Positions 35,001 to 43,994 of a stretch of DNA of 64,000 bases are shown here, one piece after another (the first letter of the stretch is position 1; the number at the start of each line of letters is the position of its first letter). The notes below the pieces were generated by a model. It was not told the DNA's origin. It ran no database searches and saw nothing but the letters and a program-made list of their open reading frames with translations. The translations under genes were made by a program, and so were the position numbers. The DNA comes from Actinacidiphila guanduensis (GTDB taxonomy: Bacteria > Actinomycetota > Actinomycetes > Streptomycetales > Streptomycetaceae): positions 1 to 64,000 of the forward strand of contig NZ_FNIE01000004.1 of NCBI RefSeq assembly GCF_900103985.1, written 5' to 3'.

Positions 35001-35117
35001 GCGACGCCACCAGCACGCCTGCTCACACGCGCCGCGGCGACGGCGCCGGGTTGGGGTCACGGGGAGGGGCGGGGCCACGTATCGACTCGTCAGCGATGCG
35101 CGGCCGCTCTCCCGTCC
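35001..35117. repeat. Second copy of the right half of the left-arm repeat
   Basis: Nearly identical to 3828-3944 (ACCAGCACGCCTGCTCACAC through GGGGTCACGGGGAGGGG, CGTATCGACTCGTCA and CTCTCCCGTCCC), with only a few substitutions. It overlaps the start of the short-chain dehydrogenase remnant. Confidence 0.8.
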
Positions 35118-35292
35118 CGGCGACCCGGCCAAAGTCGCCCAGGCCGTCCTCACCGTCGTCGGCCTCGACGAGCCATCGCCGCGCCTTCTGCTGGGCAGCG
35201 ACGCCTGCACCTACGGCCGCGCGGCCTGGACACGGCGCCTGGGAGAGGACGAAAAGTGGCAGCACGTCAGCGTATCCACCGACCACGGCACA
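35101..35292 (+). pseudogene. Short-chain dehydrogenase C-terminal remnant
   Basis: The frame from 35101 reads SRPGDPAKVAQAVLTVVGLD, EPSPRLLLGSDACTYGRAAW and RRLGEDEKWQHVSVSTDH. This is the characteristic end of classical SDR oxidoreductases (GDPAKAAQAI..., PPLRLLLGSDA, ...W..LS.STD). The Rossmann fold and the YxxxK site are absent. Confidence 0.65.
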
Positions 35293-35611
35293 GCTCCGGA
35301 CGCCGGCCGCCGGCTCGACAACTGGGCTGATCGGCAACGGCGGGGCGGGTCCAGCCGCACGACGCGAGGGGACCGCGTGGCAGGGGTCCGCCGGGCGCCT
35401 TGCACTCCGCACTCACCCCACCCACCAGCCTCCCCGCCCCCGACCCCGACCGCGATGACGGCGGCCGGCGCGAACGGGCCGGCACGCCGGCCGGGAAGGC
35501 CTCGGCCCGCGGCGGCCGCAGCGACCGGACGCACGAGCGCGAGCAGGCCCGGCTCCGCGAACAGCACGAGCGGAACTGCGCCGACTCCATTGACGGTCAG
35601 GCCGGCGCAGC

Positions 35612-35709
35612 GGGGTGAACAGGCGGGCCTCGCCGATGGCGCGCAGGAAGCTCTGGGTGGTGCCGAGCATCTCGGGGGCCCGTGGCGCGGTGCAGGCGGC
35701 GTAGCTGAA
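35612..35709 (-). pseudogene. MerR-type HTH remnant
   Basis: The minus strand reads FSYAACTAPRAPEMLGTTQS then FLRAIGEARLFTPLR, matching the DNA-binding start of MerR-like regulators common in Streptomyces (A..MLGTT.AFLRAIGEARLITPLRS.GGHRRYS). Sequence identity stops before the GGHRRYS wing. The stretch 35293-35611 shows nothing recognisable. Confidence 0.5.
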
Positions 35710-35753
35710 ATCCGTGTCCCATGCCGTGGAGGGGCAAGTTGCCGACGCGCCCC

Positions 35754-35999
35754 TCAGAAGTGGCTGTTGTTCCCCGTCGGGTTGCGTCGTTCGAGCTGAT
35801 TCAGCACCTGGCGCTGCTTCTCGGAGTCGCTGAGGCTGCCCGGAAATTCAAGTTCGCCGATGCCCTCGTTGTAAATCAGGTGATGCGCACAAGTCGAGGT
35901 TCCTGCGTGCTGTGTGACGGCGGCGTTCCAGACGCCCTCGCGGATGCAGGGTGCGCAGTATCCGAGCGGGGGGACGGAGCCGACCTTGTTCGTGTCCAT
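35754..35999 (-). CDS. Small Cys/His-rich protein, possible zinc binder
   Basis: Encodes 81 aa from ATG 35999. The arrangement C15-x2-C18 ... C37-x-H39-H40 (GYCAPCIREG and TSTCAHHLIYN) could bind a zinc ion, as in small zinc-ribbon or treble-clef proteins. The C-terminus is polar (SDSEKQRQVLNQLERRNPTG). GC content and codon use are less extreme than in neighbours. Family not recognised. Confidence 0.6.
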   Translation of the reverse strand: MDTNKVGSVPPLGYCAPCIREGVWNAAVTQHAGTSTCAHHLIYNEGIGELEFPGSLSDSEKQRQVLNQLERRNPTGNNSHF

Positions 36000-36846
36000 G
36001 CCGAAACCATACGGGCAGGCTCGGACCGCCGTTCATGCTTCGCCGTCGTGGTGCGGGCAGGTGCCGCGGCCGGTGGGGTCCGACGCCCAGCCGTCGCCGC
36101 AGAGGACGCTCGTTCAGTGCCGCGGCTCAGTACCCCGAAACAACCGCCTGAGGACGGATCGCCCCTTCACGGCTGGGTGGTGCGACGCCACGGCGCGCAC
36201 CACCCAGCCGTGGAACCAAGCGCGGCCGAGCCTCGTCACGTCCTTGCCCGGGCCGCCGGTCCTGTCGGGCGGACAAGCCGCGGGTGACAGCCCTGCCCTG
36301 GCAGCGGGTGACACCTGGCGGTCGCCAACGACGGCGTAGAGCCCGGATGCGAGCCGGCGCCCCTCGTTGCAGGTCAGCAGCCTGGAGCGCTCGGCACGCC
36401 GTGTGGAGCCGCCTGCCGATGCGCGCCGTCTTGGAGTTCGCCCACCCCACCGCCGCGGAGGAAGCCTCGTCTCCCGCCGCTACGCCGACACCTCGCCCCC
36501 ACGCTCGGCCGCCCCGCCGTCGTCGCCCGGAACCACGGCTTGCAACACCGCCCAACACCCCCGCCGGAAAGCGGCCGTGACGGCCTTCATGGTCCCGCGG
36601 CCGGGTGGGATGTCGGCAATGACCTGCCGGTCGACCCGAGCGCGGTCCGGACATGACGCTGCACCCGCCCCGGCCCGGACGGCAAGTCCCGCACCTGGAA
36701 GCAGGGGCGCGCCGCGGTGAGTTGGGGCACATTCCAGCCGCCGTATACGAAACCCAAAGATGAGTGTCCACGGACAAGCCGCAGGTCATGTGTGCCGTGC
36801 CCGGCCACCGTGACCGTTCCGGACGACTGGGGCCCGCCCCACGTGG
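36000..36846. other. Gene-poor stretch with a 17-bp inverted repeat
   Basis: No intact gene is recognised. A perfect 17-bp inverted repeat, CACGGCTGGGTGGTGCG (36168-36184) and CGCACCACCCAGCCGTG (36196-36212) with an 11-base loop, sits in it. It is followed by a short minus-strand frame (DVTRLGRAWFHGWVVRAVAS) that I cannot place. Confidence 0.5.
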
Positions 36847-36876
36847 TTGATTGTTGACGCATGTACTTCCTAGTGT
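36847..36876 (+). promoter_or_regulatory. Putative promoter of the large secreted protease
   Basis: TTGATT (36847-36852) and TAGTGT (36871-36876) are separated by 18 bases in a locally AT-richer patch, 63 bases before the start codon. They fit a housekeeping-type actinomycete promoter. Confidence 0.45.
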
Positions 36877-36938
36877 CGGCGCGTGCCGCCTGCGATCAAG
36901 CGGCATCGCATCCCCCGTCATCGACGTGAGGACAATCC

Positions 36939-39900
36939 GTGCACCCACGCGCCAGAACGGTGATCGCGGTGGCCTTCGCCGTGGTCACCGCTCTCTGCAC
37001 GCCAGTGTGGAACCCATCGATCGCCACGGCGGCCCCCGTGGCAGGCAACGACTCCGCGGGCGCCACCCGCCCGGACGTGGTCTACCAGCGGCTCGCGCTC
37101 CCCGACGGCCGCTACGCGACCGTCTACAGCGACGGGCTGGCAGAGTTGCAGGACCGGGCCCGCGGCACCTCCGAATTCGAGTACGTCCCGCTGCACCACG
37201 AGGCCGGCCGGACCGCCACCACGCTGCCACCGCGGCCGGAACTGGTCGCCGACCTGACGCGGGGGCATCCCGAACCGTACGCCTCCGACGACCTGCTGGT
37301 CGCCTACTCTGACAACGTTGCCGCACCCGCGCGGGTGACCCTCAGGACCCGCCCGGACGCCAGTCGTCCGGCTCGCTACACCGGGGACGCGCGCCTGGAC
37401 GGCGTGCTGGCCGGGCTCGGGGTGAGCAGGACGGAACCGGTCGCACCGGACGCCGGTGCGGACACCCGCGCCGACGGGGCGCCACTGGACCTGTCGCGGG
37501 TCTACCGGCTGCACGTGCCGGCTGCGACCGCCGGGCACGCCCTCGCCGTGCTGCGCCAGGACCCGGCGATCGCCTACGCCTCGCCCGACTGGCGCGTCAC
37601 CTCGCTCAACACCGGCGGGACGCCGCTGAGCGACACCCCGGCGCCCGCGGCGCGCGCGGCCGGCCAGGCCGCCTCCTCCCGCGGCACGGTGACCGGCGGT
37701 CAGCAGCCGTCGGCCGCCCTGCCGTCGAACTACGGTCTCACGTCGGGCCTGCAGAGCCTGCTCGGCTCGACGGGCGTGGACGCGGCCTCGGCCTACTCGC
37801 AGATCGGGCAGCGCTTCGGGCAGTTGCCCGGGCAGGGCGAGATCATCACCAACGTCTCGCTCGGGACGCTCACCGACGCCTCGGCCGCCGCGGACAGCAC
37901 CAACCCCTGCTACCAGTGGGCGGCGGCCTACGGGCCGACGACGGTCGTCCAGCACGGGCAGCGGTATCTCGACTGGCCCGGCATGCCCCTCATCCCGACC
38001 TACACCGCCGACGCGGACGGCGCGCTCGACCCGGTCGGGCAGGTGTGCGGCGCGGACGACCCGACGCTGACCGAAGTCGGCCTGGACTTCTCGATGATGG
38101 CTCCGCTGCCGCACGACCTCCAGCGGCCGGAGAACCCTGGCAGCGGCGTCACGGACCTGCTGGGCATCGCGCCGGGCGCGCAGTACCGGCTCGTCCTGCC
38201 GTCGGTCTCCGGCCCGGCGACAGCGGACATGGCGGCGGCGTTCCTGGCCGCGGCGCAGCAGAAGCCGCGCCCTTCGGTGATCACCGCCTCGCTCGGCTTC
38301 GGCTACGACAGCTACGGCTTCTCCGGGCGGTACATGGAGGAGGACCCGGTCATCGCCTCGGTGATCGCGACGATCGTGCACCGGTACGGGATCGTGGTGA
38401 CGGTCTCGGCCGGCGACGGCCTGCGGACCTACACCAACGCCGCGGTGCCGCCCTCCGGCGGCAGCACGGCCACCGAACTGGCCGGGCACGGGAAGCAGCC
38501 CACCGACCTCGACGACGTGGCGATGTCCACGGCGCCGTCGTTCGTCGCGGACACCGGGTCGATCGACGTCGGGGCGACCACGCTCGACGACCTCGCCTCG
38601 GCCGGTGGCGGCGCCGGGCCGGCGAGCGTCACACCCTACCCGGAGACGCGCTACAACGGCGCCCGCGGATTCGCGAGCGGGCGCGGCTCCCGGGTGGACA
38701 TCTCGGCGCCGGGCGACAACGTCATCGCCCTCGCCCATGCCGCCGGCGGCCCGGCCACCGCGGTGTCCGTGGCCTACCAGGGAGGTACGTCCGCCTCCAC
38801 GCCGGAGGTCGCCGCGGCGGCGGCCGTCGTGCTCCAGGTGGCCCGGCTGACGCACGCCCAGGGCATGTCCGACCCCCTCGAGGTGCGCGACCTGCTGGTC
38901 GGCACCGCCTCCCCCGTCGCGCAGCCCGCGCAGACCGACCTCGACCTCCACGTCGGCCCGCAGGTCGACGTCGGCAGGGCGGTGGAGACGCTGCTGCGGC
39001 GGGCCGGGGAGCCGGCGGCGCCTTCGCTGCCGCGCATCGCGGTCGTGGCCCGGCACCCGCTCGACGGGTTCGACACCATCTTCAACAACGAGACCGACCC
39101 TGCGGCGATCCCGCTGGACCACGCGCACGTCAACGACTGGATCGTCCTGGCACCCGACTGGCAGGGGCTGCCCGCCCACGGGGTGAGCTACTCCCTCACG
39201 GTCGGCAAGAAGCAGCTCGCCGCGACGGCGAACGCCCGCCTGCAGCCCTCGGCGATCCTGGCCGCGGCCGGGCTGCCGCTGGCCGCGACCACCTCGCGGA
39301 GCGTCACGCTCACCTATGCCGCGAGCAGCGGCGGCCGGGCCCTGGCGAGTCGCTCGGTCACGCTCACCTTCGGGCCGAGCGACGGGCTCGCCACCTACGG
39401 TCTCGCGCCCGCGGCCCCGGCAGTCGCCCGCGGCGCCACCATCGCCGTCCACTACGACCTGCGCGACCTGGTGAGCGCGCCGGACCCGGTGCTGGTTGTC
39501 TCGCAGCCCGGACGGGTCGACCCGGCGTCGTCCGGCTACTTCCGGCCGGCGTACACCGTCCCGCTGACCGCCCCGGTGGGGACCGTCGAGGTGCCTGTCT
39601 CGGCACTGCAGGGCGCCGGGATCTACGGCATCGGCATCCAGCCCGCGGGGGCCGGGCGCGCGGCCGTCACGTACACGCACTGGGCTTTCGTCCGGGTCGC
39701 GCCGACCGGTGACGCGCGCCCGCCGGCGCCGCTGCTCGCGCCGGCCGGTCAGCCGGGCGAGAGCGGGCACGACGTCGCGGTCGACTACGACCAGGGGCTC
39801 GCGGTGACCTGGGACGTGCGTGACGTCCCAGGTGCCGACGGCGCGATCGTCGAGGTCAGCGCGGCGGGTCCGACCTCGACGGGCAACCAGAACCCCTTCA

Positions 39901-41159
39901 ACAACCCCAACGGCTCCCGGATCGACGCCAACGGCGTGGACACCGGCTCGGTCTACCACGGCACCGTGCACGGCGCGCGGGGCACCGTCACGCTCCCGCA
40001 GAGCGTGCTGCGGCTCGACACCGCGATGAACCATGTGGTCCGGGTCCTCGCGACGCACAACGGCCGAATAACCGGCGAGGGCAGCGAGGTCAGCATGGTC
40101 ACCCGCGACGGTGTCGTGCCGTCCTCCGGCGGCACCGTCTACACCGGCTTCGGCGTCGCGGCGGGCGGTCACGCCGGCTTCGTCACCTCCAACGGGGCGG
40201 CCGGCGGCACGGTGGACGTCTTCGACCAGGGGACGAACAAGGTGACCCGCACCGTGGCGTCCTCGGCGTCCACCTACCAGACGCCCGGCTCGCTCGGCGC
40301 CGGTGCCGGCCTGTTCGCCGGGGACACCGGGCTGTACGAGCGCATCGACCCGGACGGGAGCCGCAGTTACCACGTGGTGGCCCCGCTGTCGGAGGGGAAG
40401 GACGCCGGCGCCTGGACGCCGCCAGCCGCGGACGTCACGCCGGGCGGCGGCACCGGTCCGCTGCCGGCGCCCAACCAGCGTACGGACACGAGCTCCTTCC
40501 TCTACGGCAAGAACGGCCCGACCGGGGCCTACCGCGTGTTCACCTCGAATGTGGCGGCCGGCACCTTCGGCCCGCCCGTGGACGTGGAGCCCGAGCTGAG
40601 CGGCTACCAGTACCCGTTCGTGACCGCCTTCGGGGCCGACAACAGCACCGGCACCGCGGTGCTGGGCGCGAGCGACTTCTTCACGTACGACGGCCCGAAC
40701 AGCTTCGTCACGGTCGCCGCCGACGGCTCGGTCTCCTCGTTCCCCGGCGTCACTGTCGGCTCCCAGCACGGGCTGGCGATCGACTCGACCACCCACACCA
40801 TGCTGGCGGCCACCGACGACGGTGCGCTCGGCCTGTACGACGTCGGCACCGGTGCCGGAACCCGCTTCACCCTGCCCGGCGGCGGCTACCAGCATCCGGT
40901 CGCCGACGAGGCGCACCACCTGTTCGTGATGCAGGAGGTCGCCCCGCCCAGCACCAGTGCCGGGAATCCGGACAACAACGCGACCAGCGCCATCGTGGTC
41001 GTGGACGAGACCGGCAAGCTGATCTCCCGCGTGTCCGGCTTCTACTGGTACAACGTCAGCCTGCCGATCAACGGCTCCTTCGTGCAGGTCGACCCGGCGA
41101 CGCGCACCGGCTACACGCCGGGGCCGCACGGGAGCCAGCTGTCCGTCTTCCACTACTGA
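36939..41159 (+). CDS. Large secreted sedolisin/subtilisin-like serine protease
   Basis: Encodes 1406 aa from GTG 36939 with GAGGAC as ribosome binding site. A Sec signal (VIAVAFAVVTALCTPVW) ends near ATAAP. Residues about 280-690 form the peptidase domain. The serine motif is GGTSASTPE (Ser618). TEVGLD provides an E-x3-D pair (Glu379, Asp383) and VTVSAGDG an Asp (493), the Ser/Glu/Asp/Asp arrangement known for sedolisins (S53), whereas the subtilisin Asp and His motifs are not obvious. The last 700 residues are beta-rich, with an Asn/Gly-rich stretch and propeller-like repeats (HGLAIDSTTHTMLAATDD). Secreted; substrate unknown. Confidence 0.8.
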   Translation: MHPRARTVIAVAFAVVTALCTPVWNPSIATAAPVAGNDSAGATRPDVVYQRLALPDGRYATVYSDGLAELQDRARGTSEFEYVPLHHEAGRTATTLPPRPELVADLTRGHPEPYASDDLLVAYSDNVAAPARVTLRTRPDASRPARYTGDARLDGVLAGLGVSRTEPVAPDAGADTRADGAPLDLSRVYRLHVPAATAGHALAVLRQDPAIAYASPDWRVTSLNTGGTPLSDTPAPAARAAGQAASSRGTVTGGQQPSAALPSNYGLTSGLQSLLGSTGVDAASAYSQIGQRFGQLPGQGEIITNVSLGTLTDASAAADSTNPCYQWAAAYGPTTVVQHGQRYLDWPGMPLIPTYTADADGALDPVGQVCGADDPTLTEVGLDFSMMAPLPHDLQRPENPGSGVTDLLGIAPGAQYRLVLPSVSGPATADMAAAFLAAAQQKPRPSVITASLGFGYDSYGFSGRYMEEDPVIASVIATIVHRYGIVVTVSAGDGLRTYTNAAVPPSGGSTATELAGHGKQPTDLDDVAMSTAPSFVADTGSIDVGATTLDDLASAGGGAGPASVTPYPETRYNGARGFASGRGSRVDISAPGDNVIALAHAAGGPATAVSVAYQGGTSASTPEVAAAAAVVLQVARLTHAQGMSDPLEVRDLLVGTASPVAQPAQTDLDLHVGPQVDVGRAVETLLRRAGEPAAPSLPRIAVVARHPLDGFDTIFNNETDPAAIPLDHAHVNDWIVLAPDWQGLPAHGVSYSLTVGKKQLAATANARLQPSAILAAAGLPLAATTSRSVTLTYAASSGGRALASRSVTLTFGPSDGLATYGLAPAAPAVARGATIAVHYDLRDLVSAPDPVLVVSQPGRVDPASSGYFRPAYTVPLTAPVGTVEVPVSALQGAGIYGIGIQPAGAGRAAVTYTHWAFVRVAPTGDARPPAPLLAPAGQPGESGHDVAVDYDQGLAVTWDVRDVPGADGAIVEVSAAGPTSTGNQNPFNNPNGSRIDANGVDTGSVYHGTVHGARGTVTLPQSVLRLDTAMNHVVRVLATHNGRITGEGSEVSMVTRDGVVPSSGGTVYTGFGVAAGGHAGFVTSNGAAGGTVDVFDQGTNKVTRTVASSASTYQTPGSLGAGAGLFAGDTGLYERIDPDGSRSYHVVAPLSEGKDAGAWTPPAADVTPGGGTGPLPAPNQRTDTSSFLYGKNGPTGAYRVFTSNVAAGTFGPPVDVEPELSGYQYPFVTAFGADNSTGTAVLGASDFFTYDGPNSFVTVAADGSVSSFPGVTVGSQHGLAIDSTTHTMLAATDDGALGLYDVGTGAGTRFTLPGGGYQHPVADEAHHLFVMQEVAPPSTSAGNPDNNATSAIVVVDETGKLISRVSGFYWYNVSLPINGSFVQVDPATRTGYTPGPHGSQLSVFHY

Positions 41160-41186
41160 CCCCTGCCGCGGCCTGCCGGCCGCCTC

Positions 41187-41228
41187 GCGGACCGGCGCCC
41201 GGGGCACCCGCCCCGGGCGCCGGTCCGC
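41187..41228 (+). terminator. Strong 18-bp stem terminator
   Basis: GCGGACCGGCGCCCGGGG (41187-41204) and CCCCGGGCGCCGGTCCGC (41211-41228) pair perfectly around CACCCG, 28 bases after the protease stop. No T-run follows, which is usual for actinomycete terminators. Confidence 0.75.
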
Positions 41229-41451
41229 GCTCTCGTCCCGCGCGGCTTCGTCCCACCGGGGTCGGCCGACGGATCAGGACCGGATCGCGCACGTACCGAG
41301 CCGGAGAAAGCCGCCGGCGCCGAAGGGAATAGGACATATGAACCAAGGGTGACAGCCCCCCGTTCGGCCCGCCAGGACCCTTCCGTGCCGTCAGACTCCT
41401 GGACGGGAACGCTCCGGCGGGGCGTGCGTACAGGGGGCGAGGGGGCTGGGC

Positions 41452-42267
41452 GTGACGGATCACGGCATCCAACGCGCGCACACGGCAACGGCGGACGAGC
41501 CGGGTGGACGACAGTACGGCAACGATCAAGAGCCGGATCACGGACGGCCGCGTGCGGTGCCGCGGCACGTGGCCTGCGTGATGGACGGCAACGGCCGCTG
41601 GGCGCAGCGGCGTTCGCTTCCACGAACGGCGGGCCACCGGGCGGCCGAGACCACCGTCATCGACATCATCGAGGCGGCCCGGGCGGCCGGAGTCGAGTGG
41701 CTCAGCCTGTACGCCTTCTCCACCGAGAACTGGAACCGTCCCGGCGCGGAGGTCGACTACCTGATGCGCCTGGTCCGCCGGGTCGTGCGCAAGCACGCGC
41801 CGCTGCTGCTCGCCCGCGGCATCCGCTGCCGCTTCCTCGGGGCCGCAGACCCGCGCATCCCCCGTGAACTGGCCCAGGACTTCGACGCTCTGGCGACGCT
41901 GACCGCGGGCAACCGGGGGATGACGCTCACCGTCGCCTTCGACCACGGCGGGCGCCGCGACATCGTCGAGGCCGCCAGGTCGCTGATCCGCAGCGGGACA
42001 CCCGCCGACGAGGTGACCGAGCGGCTCTTCGCGGACCACCTGCCGTTCCCCGACACCCCCGACGTCGACCTCGTCATCCGCACCTCCGGCGAGCAGCGCA
42101 TCTCCAACTTCATGCTCTGGCAGGTCGCCTATGCCGAATGGGTCTTCCCCGACGTGCTCTGGCCGGACTTCCGGGCCCCCGACTTCCTCACCTGCCTGCA
42201 CATCTACCGGCACCGCGACCGCCGCTTCGGCGGTGTGCCGCCCCGGACGAACGGAGACCCGTCATGA
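41452..42267 (+). CDS. cis-Prenyltransferase (UPP synthase-like), first gene of the terpenoid cluster
   Basis: Encodes 271 aa from GTG 41452. The motifs of cis-prenyl (Z-type) synthases are present in order: VMDGNGRWAQRR with catalytic Asp45, HRAAETTVIDIIEAA, LSLYAFSTENWNRP, and RTSGEQRISNFMLWQVAYAEW. The usual role is chain elongation with isopentenyl diphosphate to long polyprenyl diphosphates for the cell wall, but some actinomycete homologues make irregular monoterpenes such as lavandulyl-type diphosphates. Its stop overlaps the start of the next gene (ATGA) and it sits beside two terpene cyclases, so a dedicated biosynthetic role is plausible. The N-terminal 35 residues are extra and variable. 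Confidence 0.85.
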   Translation: MTDHGIQRAHTATADEPGGRQYGNDQEPDHGRPRAVPRHVACVMDGNGRWAQRRSLPRTAGHRAAETTVIDIIEAARAAGVEWLSLYAFSTENWNRPGAEVDYLMRLVRRVVRKHAPLLLARGIRCRFLGAADPRIPRELAQDFDALATLTAGNRGMTLTVAFDHGGRRDIVEAARSLIRSGTPADEVTERLFADHLPFPDTPDVDLVIRTSGEQRISNFMLWQVAYAEWVFPDVLWPDFRAPDFLTCLHIYRHRDRRFGGVPPRTNGDPS

Positions 42268-43733
42268 CGACTGGAACCACGGGAACGGCCGACGAGAAAC
42301 CCCTGTTCGGCCCTGAATCGCAGTTCCGCGCCTTCTTCGACGACCCGCGCTGGGCGCTGGCCGTGATCCGCGCCACCGTGCTGGAGGCCGCCCACCCGCA
42401 GATCGGCGCCGCCCTCGCCGACAACTCCACCTTCGTCGCCCACCCCTGGCGCCGGCTGCGCAACACCTTCCTCAGCATGCGGCGCATGTTCGATGCCGAC
42501 CCGGCGGTACGGGAACGGGAGGCCGCCCGGCTCAACAGGCTGCACGCCCGCATGAGCGGCACCGACGCCCGCGGCCGCGGCTACGACGCCATGGACCGGG
42601 CGACCCGTGCCTGGGTGGTCGCCACCCTCTACGAGAGCGCCGTCACCATGTGCCGACTGAGCGGTCAGCCGCTCGACCAGGACACCATGGAGCGCATGTA
42701 CGCCGAGTACCGCTCCTTCCTCGCAGCGCTCGACGGCGACGCCGAGGAACTCCCCGAGGACCTCAACGACTTCTGGCGGTACTTCGACCGGGTCGTCGAG
42801 GACGAGCTGGAGAACACCGAGGCAGCCCGCATCATCCTCTACCGGCTCTTCGACCACCTGCCCGCCCCGGCACTGCTCGACGGCGCACCGACACTGTGGG
42901 CGGTCGGCCGGGCCGTCGTCGGTCCGCTCCTCGGCGCGATCACCGTCGCCTCGCTCCCCGAGCCCTACCGGCGCAAGTCCGGCCTGCCCGAGATGCCCGG
43001 CGCCGCGACCCTCATGCAGGGCGCCTACCTCGCCGCCGGGCTCACCCGCTTCCTGCCCGAGGGCTGGATCAATCCCCAAACCGTCATCCAGACCCTCACC
43101 CTCCCTCCCGACAGCGACGACCCCCGCGCCCGGACCGCGACCGCGCTGCGCGCCCGCATGAAGCGGGCATCGGCCCTGCTCCGCCTCCTCACGCCACTGA
43201 GCACCGACACGGGCCCCGACCCGGCCCCGGCTGACTCGGCGGCCACGGGAGAAGGCCGGCGCCCGGCGGAGGAGTTCTTCCGCCAGGTGCTGGACCAGAC
43301 CGGCGACGGCCACCTCGACTGGCCCGACCTCGCCGCCATGGCACGCGAACTGGCCACCCGGCTCGACCTGGACGAACCCGAGGAGACCCGGCTCTACGAC
43401 GCCTTCGCCGCATGGTGGCGCGAGCTCCAGACCGCCCTGGACACCGACGGCGACGGGCGTGTCAGCGCCGACGAGTACGCCGCCGCCGTTCCCTCCCTCG
43501 CCGGTCCCGCGCTCATCCGCGTGGCCGAGGTGCTCTTCGACGTCACCGACAAGGACGGCAGCGGGACCATCGACGCGGACGAACACCGGGCACTCTTCCG
43601 CACCGCCTTCCACCGCGACCTCACCACCACCGAGGGCAGCTACGGCCGCAGCGCCTTCGTGGGCGAATTCCTTTCCTTCATGTCCGGCCGCCGCAGGAAC
43701 ACCGCCTACGACCCCCTCCTCGCCGACGCGTGA
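42264..43733 (+). CDS. MpaB-type oxygenase (DUF2236) fused to EF-hands
   Basis: Encodes 489 aa from ATG 42264, overlapping the previous stop by four bases. Residues about 20-280 show the DUF2236 (MpaB/latex-clearing-protein-like) pattern of an all-helical haem or metal oxygenase: WALAVIRATVLEAAHPQIGAAL, VAHPWRRLRNT, TRAWVVATLYESAVTM and RFLPEGWINPQT. A linker leads to three EF-hand loops at 344-355 (DQTGDGHLDWPD), 393-404 (DTDGDGRVSADE) and 429-440 (DKDGSGTIDADE), all with the calcium-ligand spacing. It may oxidise a terpenoid under Ca2+ control; that is inference. Confidence 0.75.
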   Translation: MTTGTTGTADEKPLFGPESQFRAFFDDPRWALAVIRATVLEAAHPQIGAALADNSTFVAHPWRRLRNTFLSMRRMFDADPAVREREAARLNRLHARMSGTDARGRGYDAMDRATRAWVVATLYESAVTMCRLSGQPLDQDTMERMYAEYRSFLAALDGDAEELPEDLNDFWRYFDRVVEDELENTEAARIILYRLFDHLPAPALLDGAPTLWAVGRAVVGPLLGAITVASLPEPYRRKSGLPEMPGAATLMQGAYLAAGLTRFLPEGWINPQTVIQTLTLPPDSDDPRARTATALRARMKRASALLRLLTPLSTDTGPDPAPADSAATGEGRRPAEEFFRQVLDQTGDGHLDWPDLAAMARELATRLDLDEPEETRLYDAFAAWWRELQTALDTDGDGRVSADEYAAAVPSLAGPALIRVAEVLFDVTDKDGSGTIDADEHRALFRTAFHRDLTTTEGSYGRSAFVGEFLSFMSGRRRNTAYDPLLADA

Positions 43734-43994
43734 CGAGCACGGGCACGCCGGCCGCCGACGCATTCGTCCCCATCGGAGCTGCGGCAAGAGCGTGTCCGGG
43801 ATCTGGTGCGGACACGGTCCCCTGGGCCACGGGCGGCTTCGGCTGCTGCGCACACCGCACCGGGCGTGCGGCGCTCTCGATGCGGGCAGCAGGGATCCGG
43901 GCGTCCGGCCCGGATGTTACCTGAGGGACGGCCGTGTTGTACCGATTCGCGGGTTTCGCCAGTGGCCCCGACGATGTGCGGGCAAGGTCGAAGA

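Noticed and set aside
36918..41207. A 1429-codon open frame on the minus strand, antisense to the large protease
   Set aside because: It is Arg/Gly/Asp/Val-rich without motifs, signal or start site, and arises from the GC-rich third positions of the real gene.
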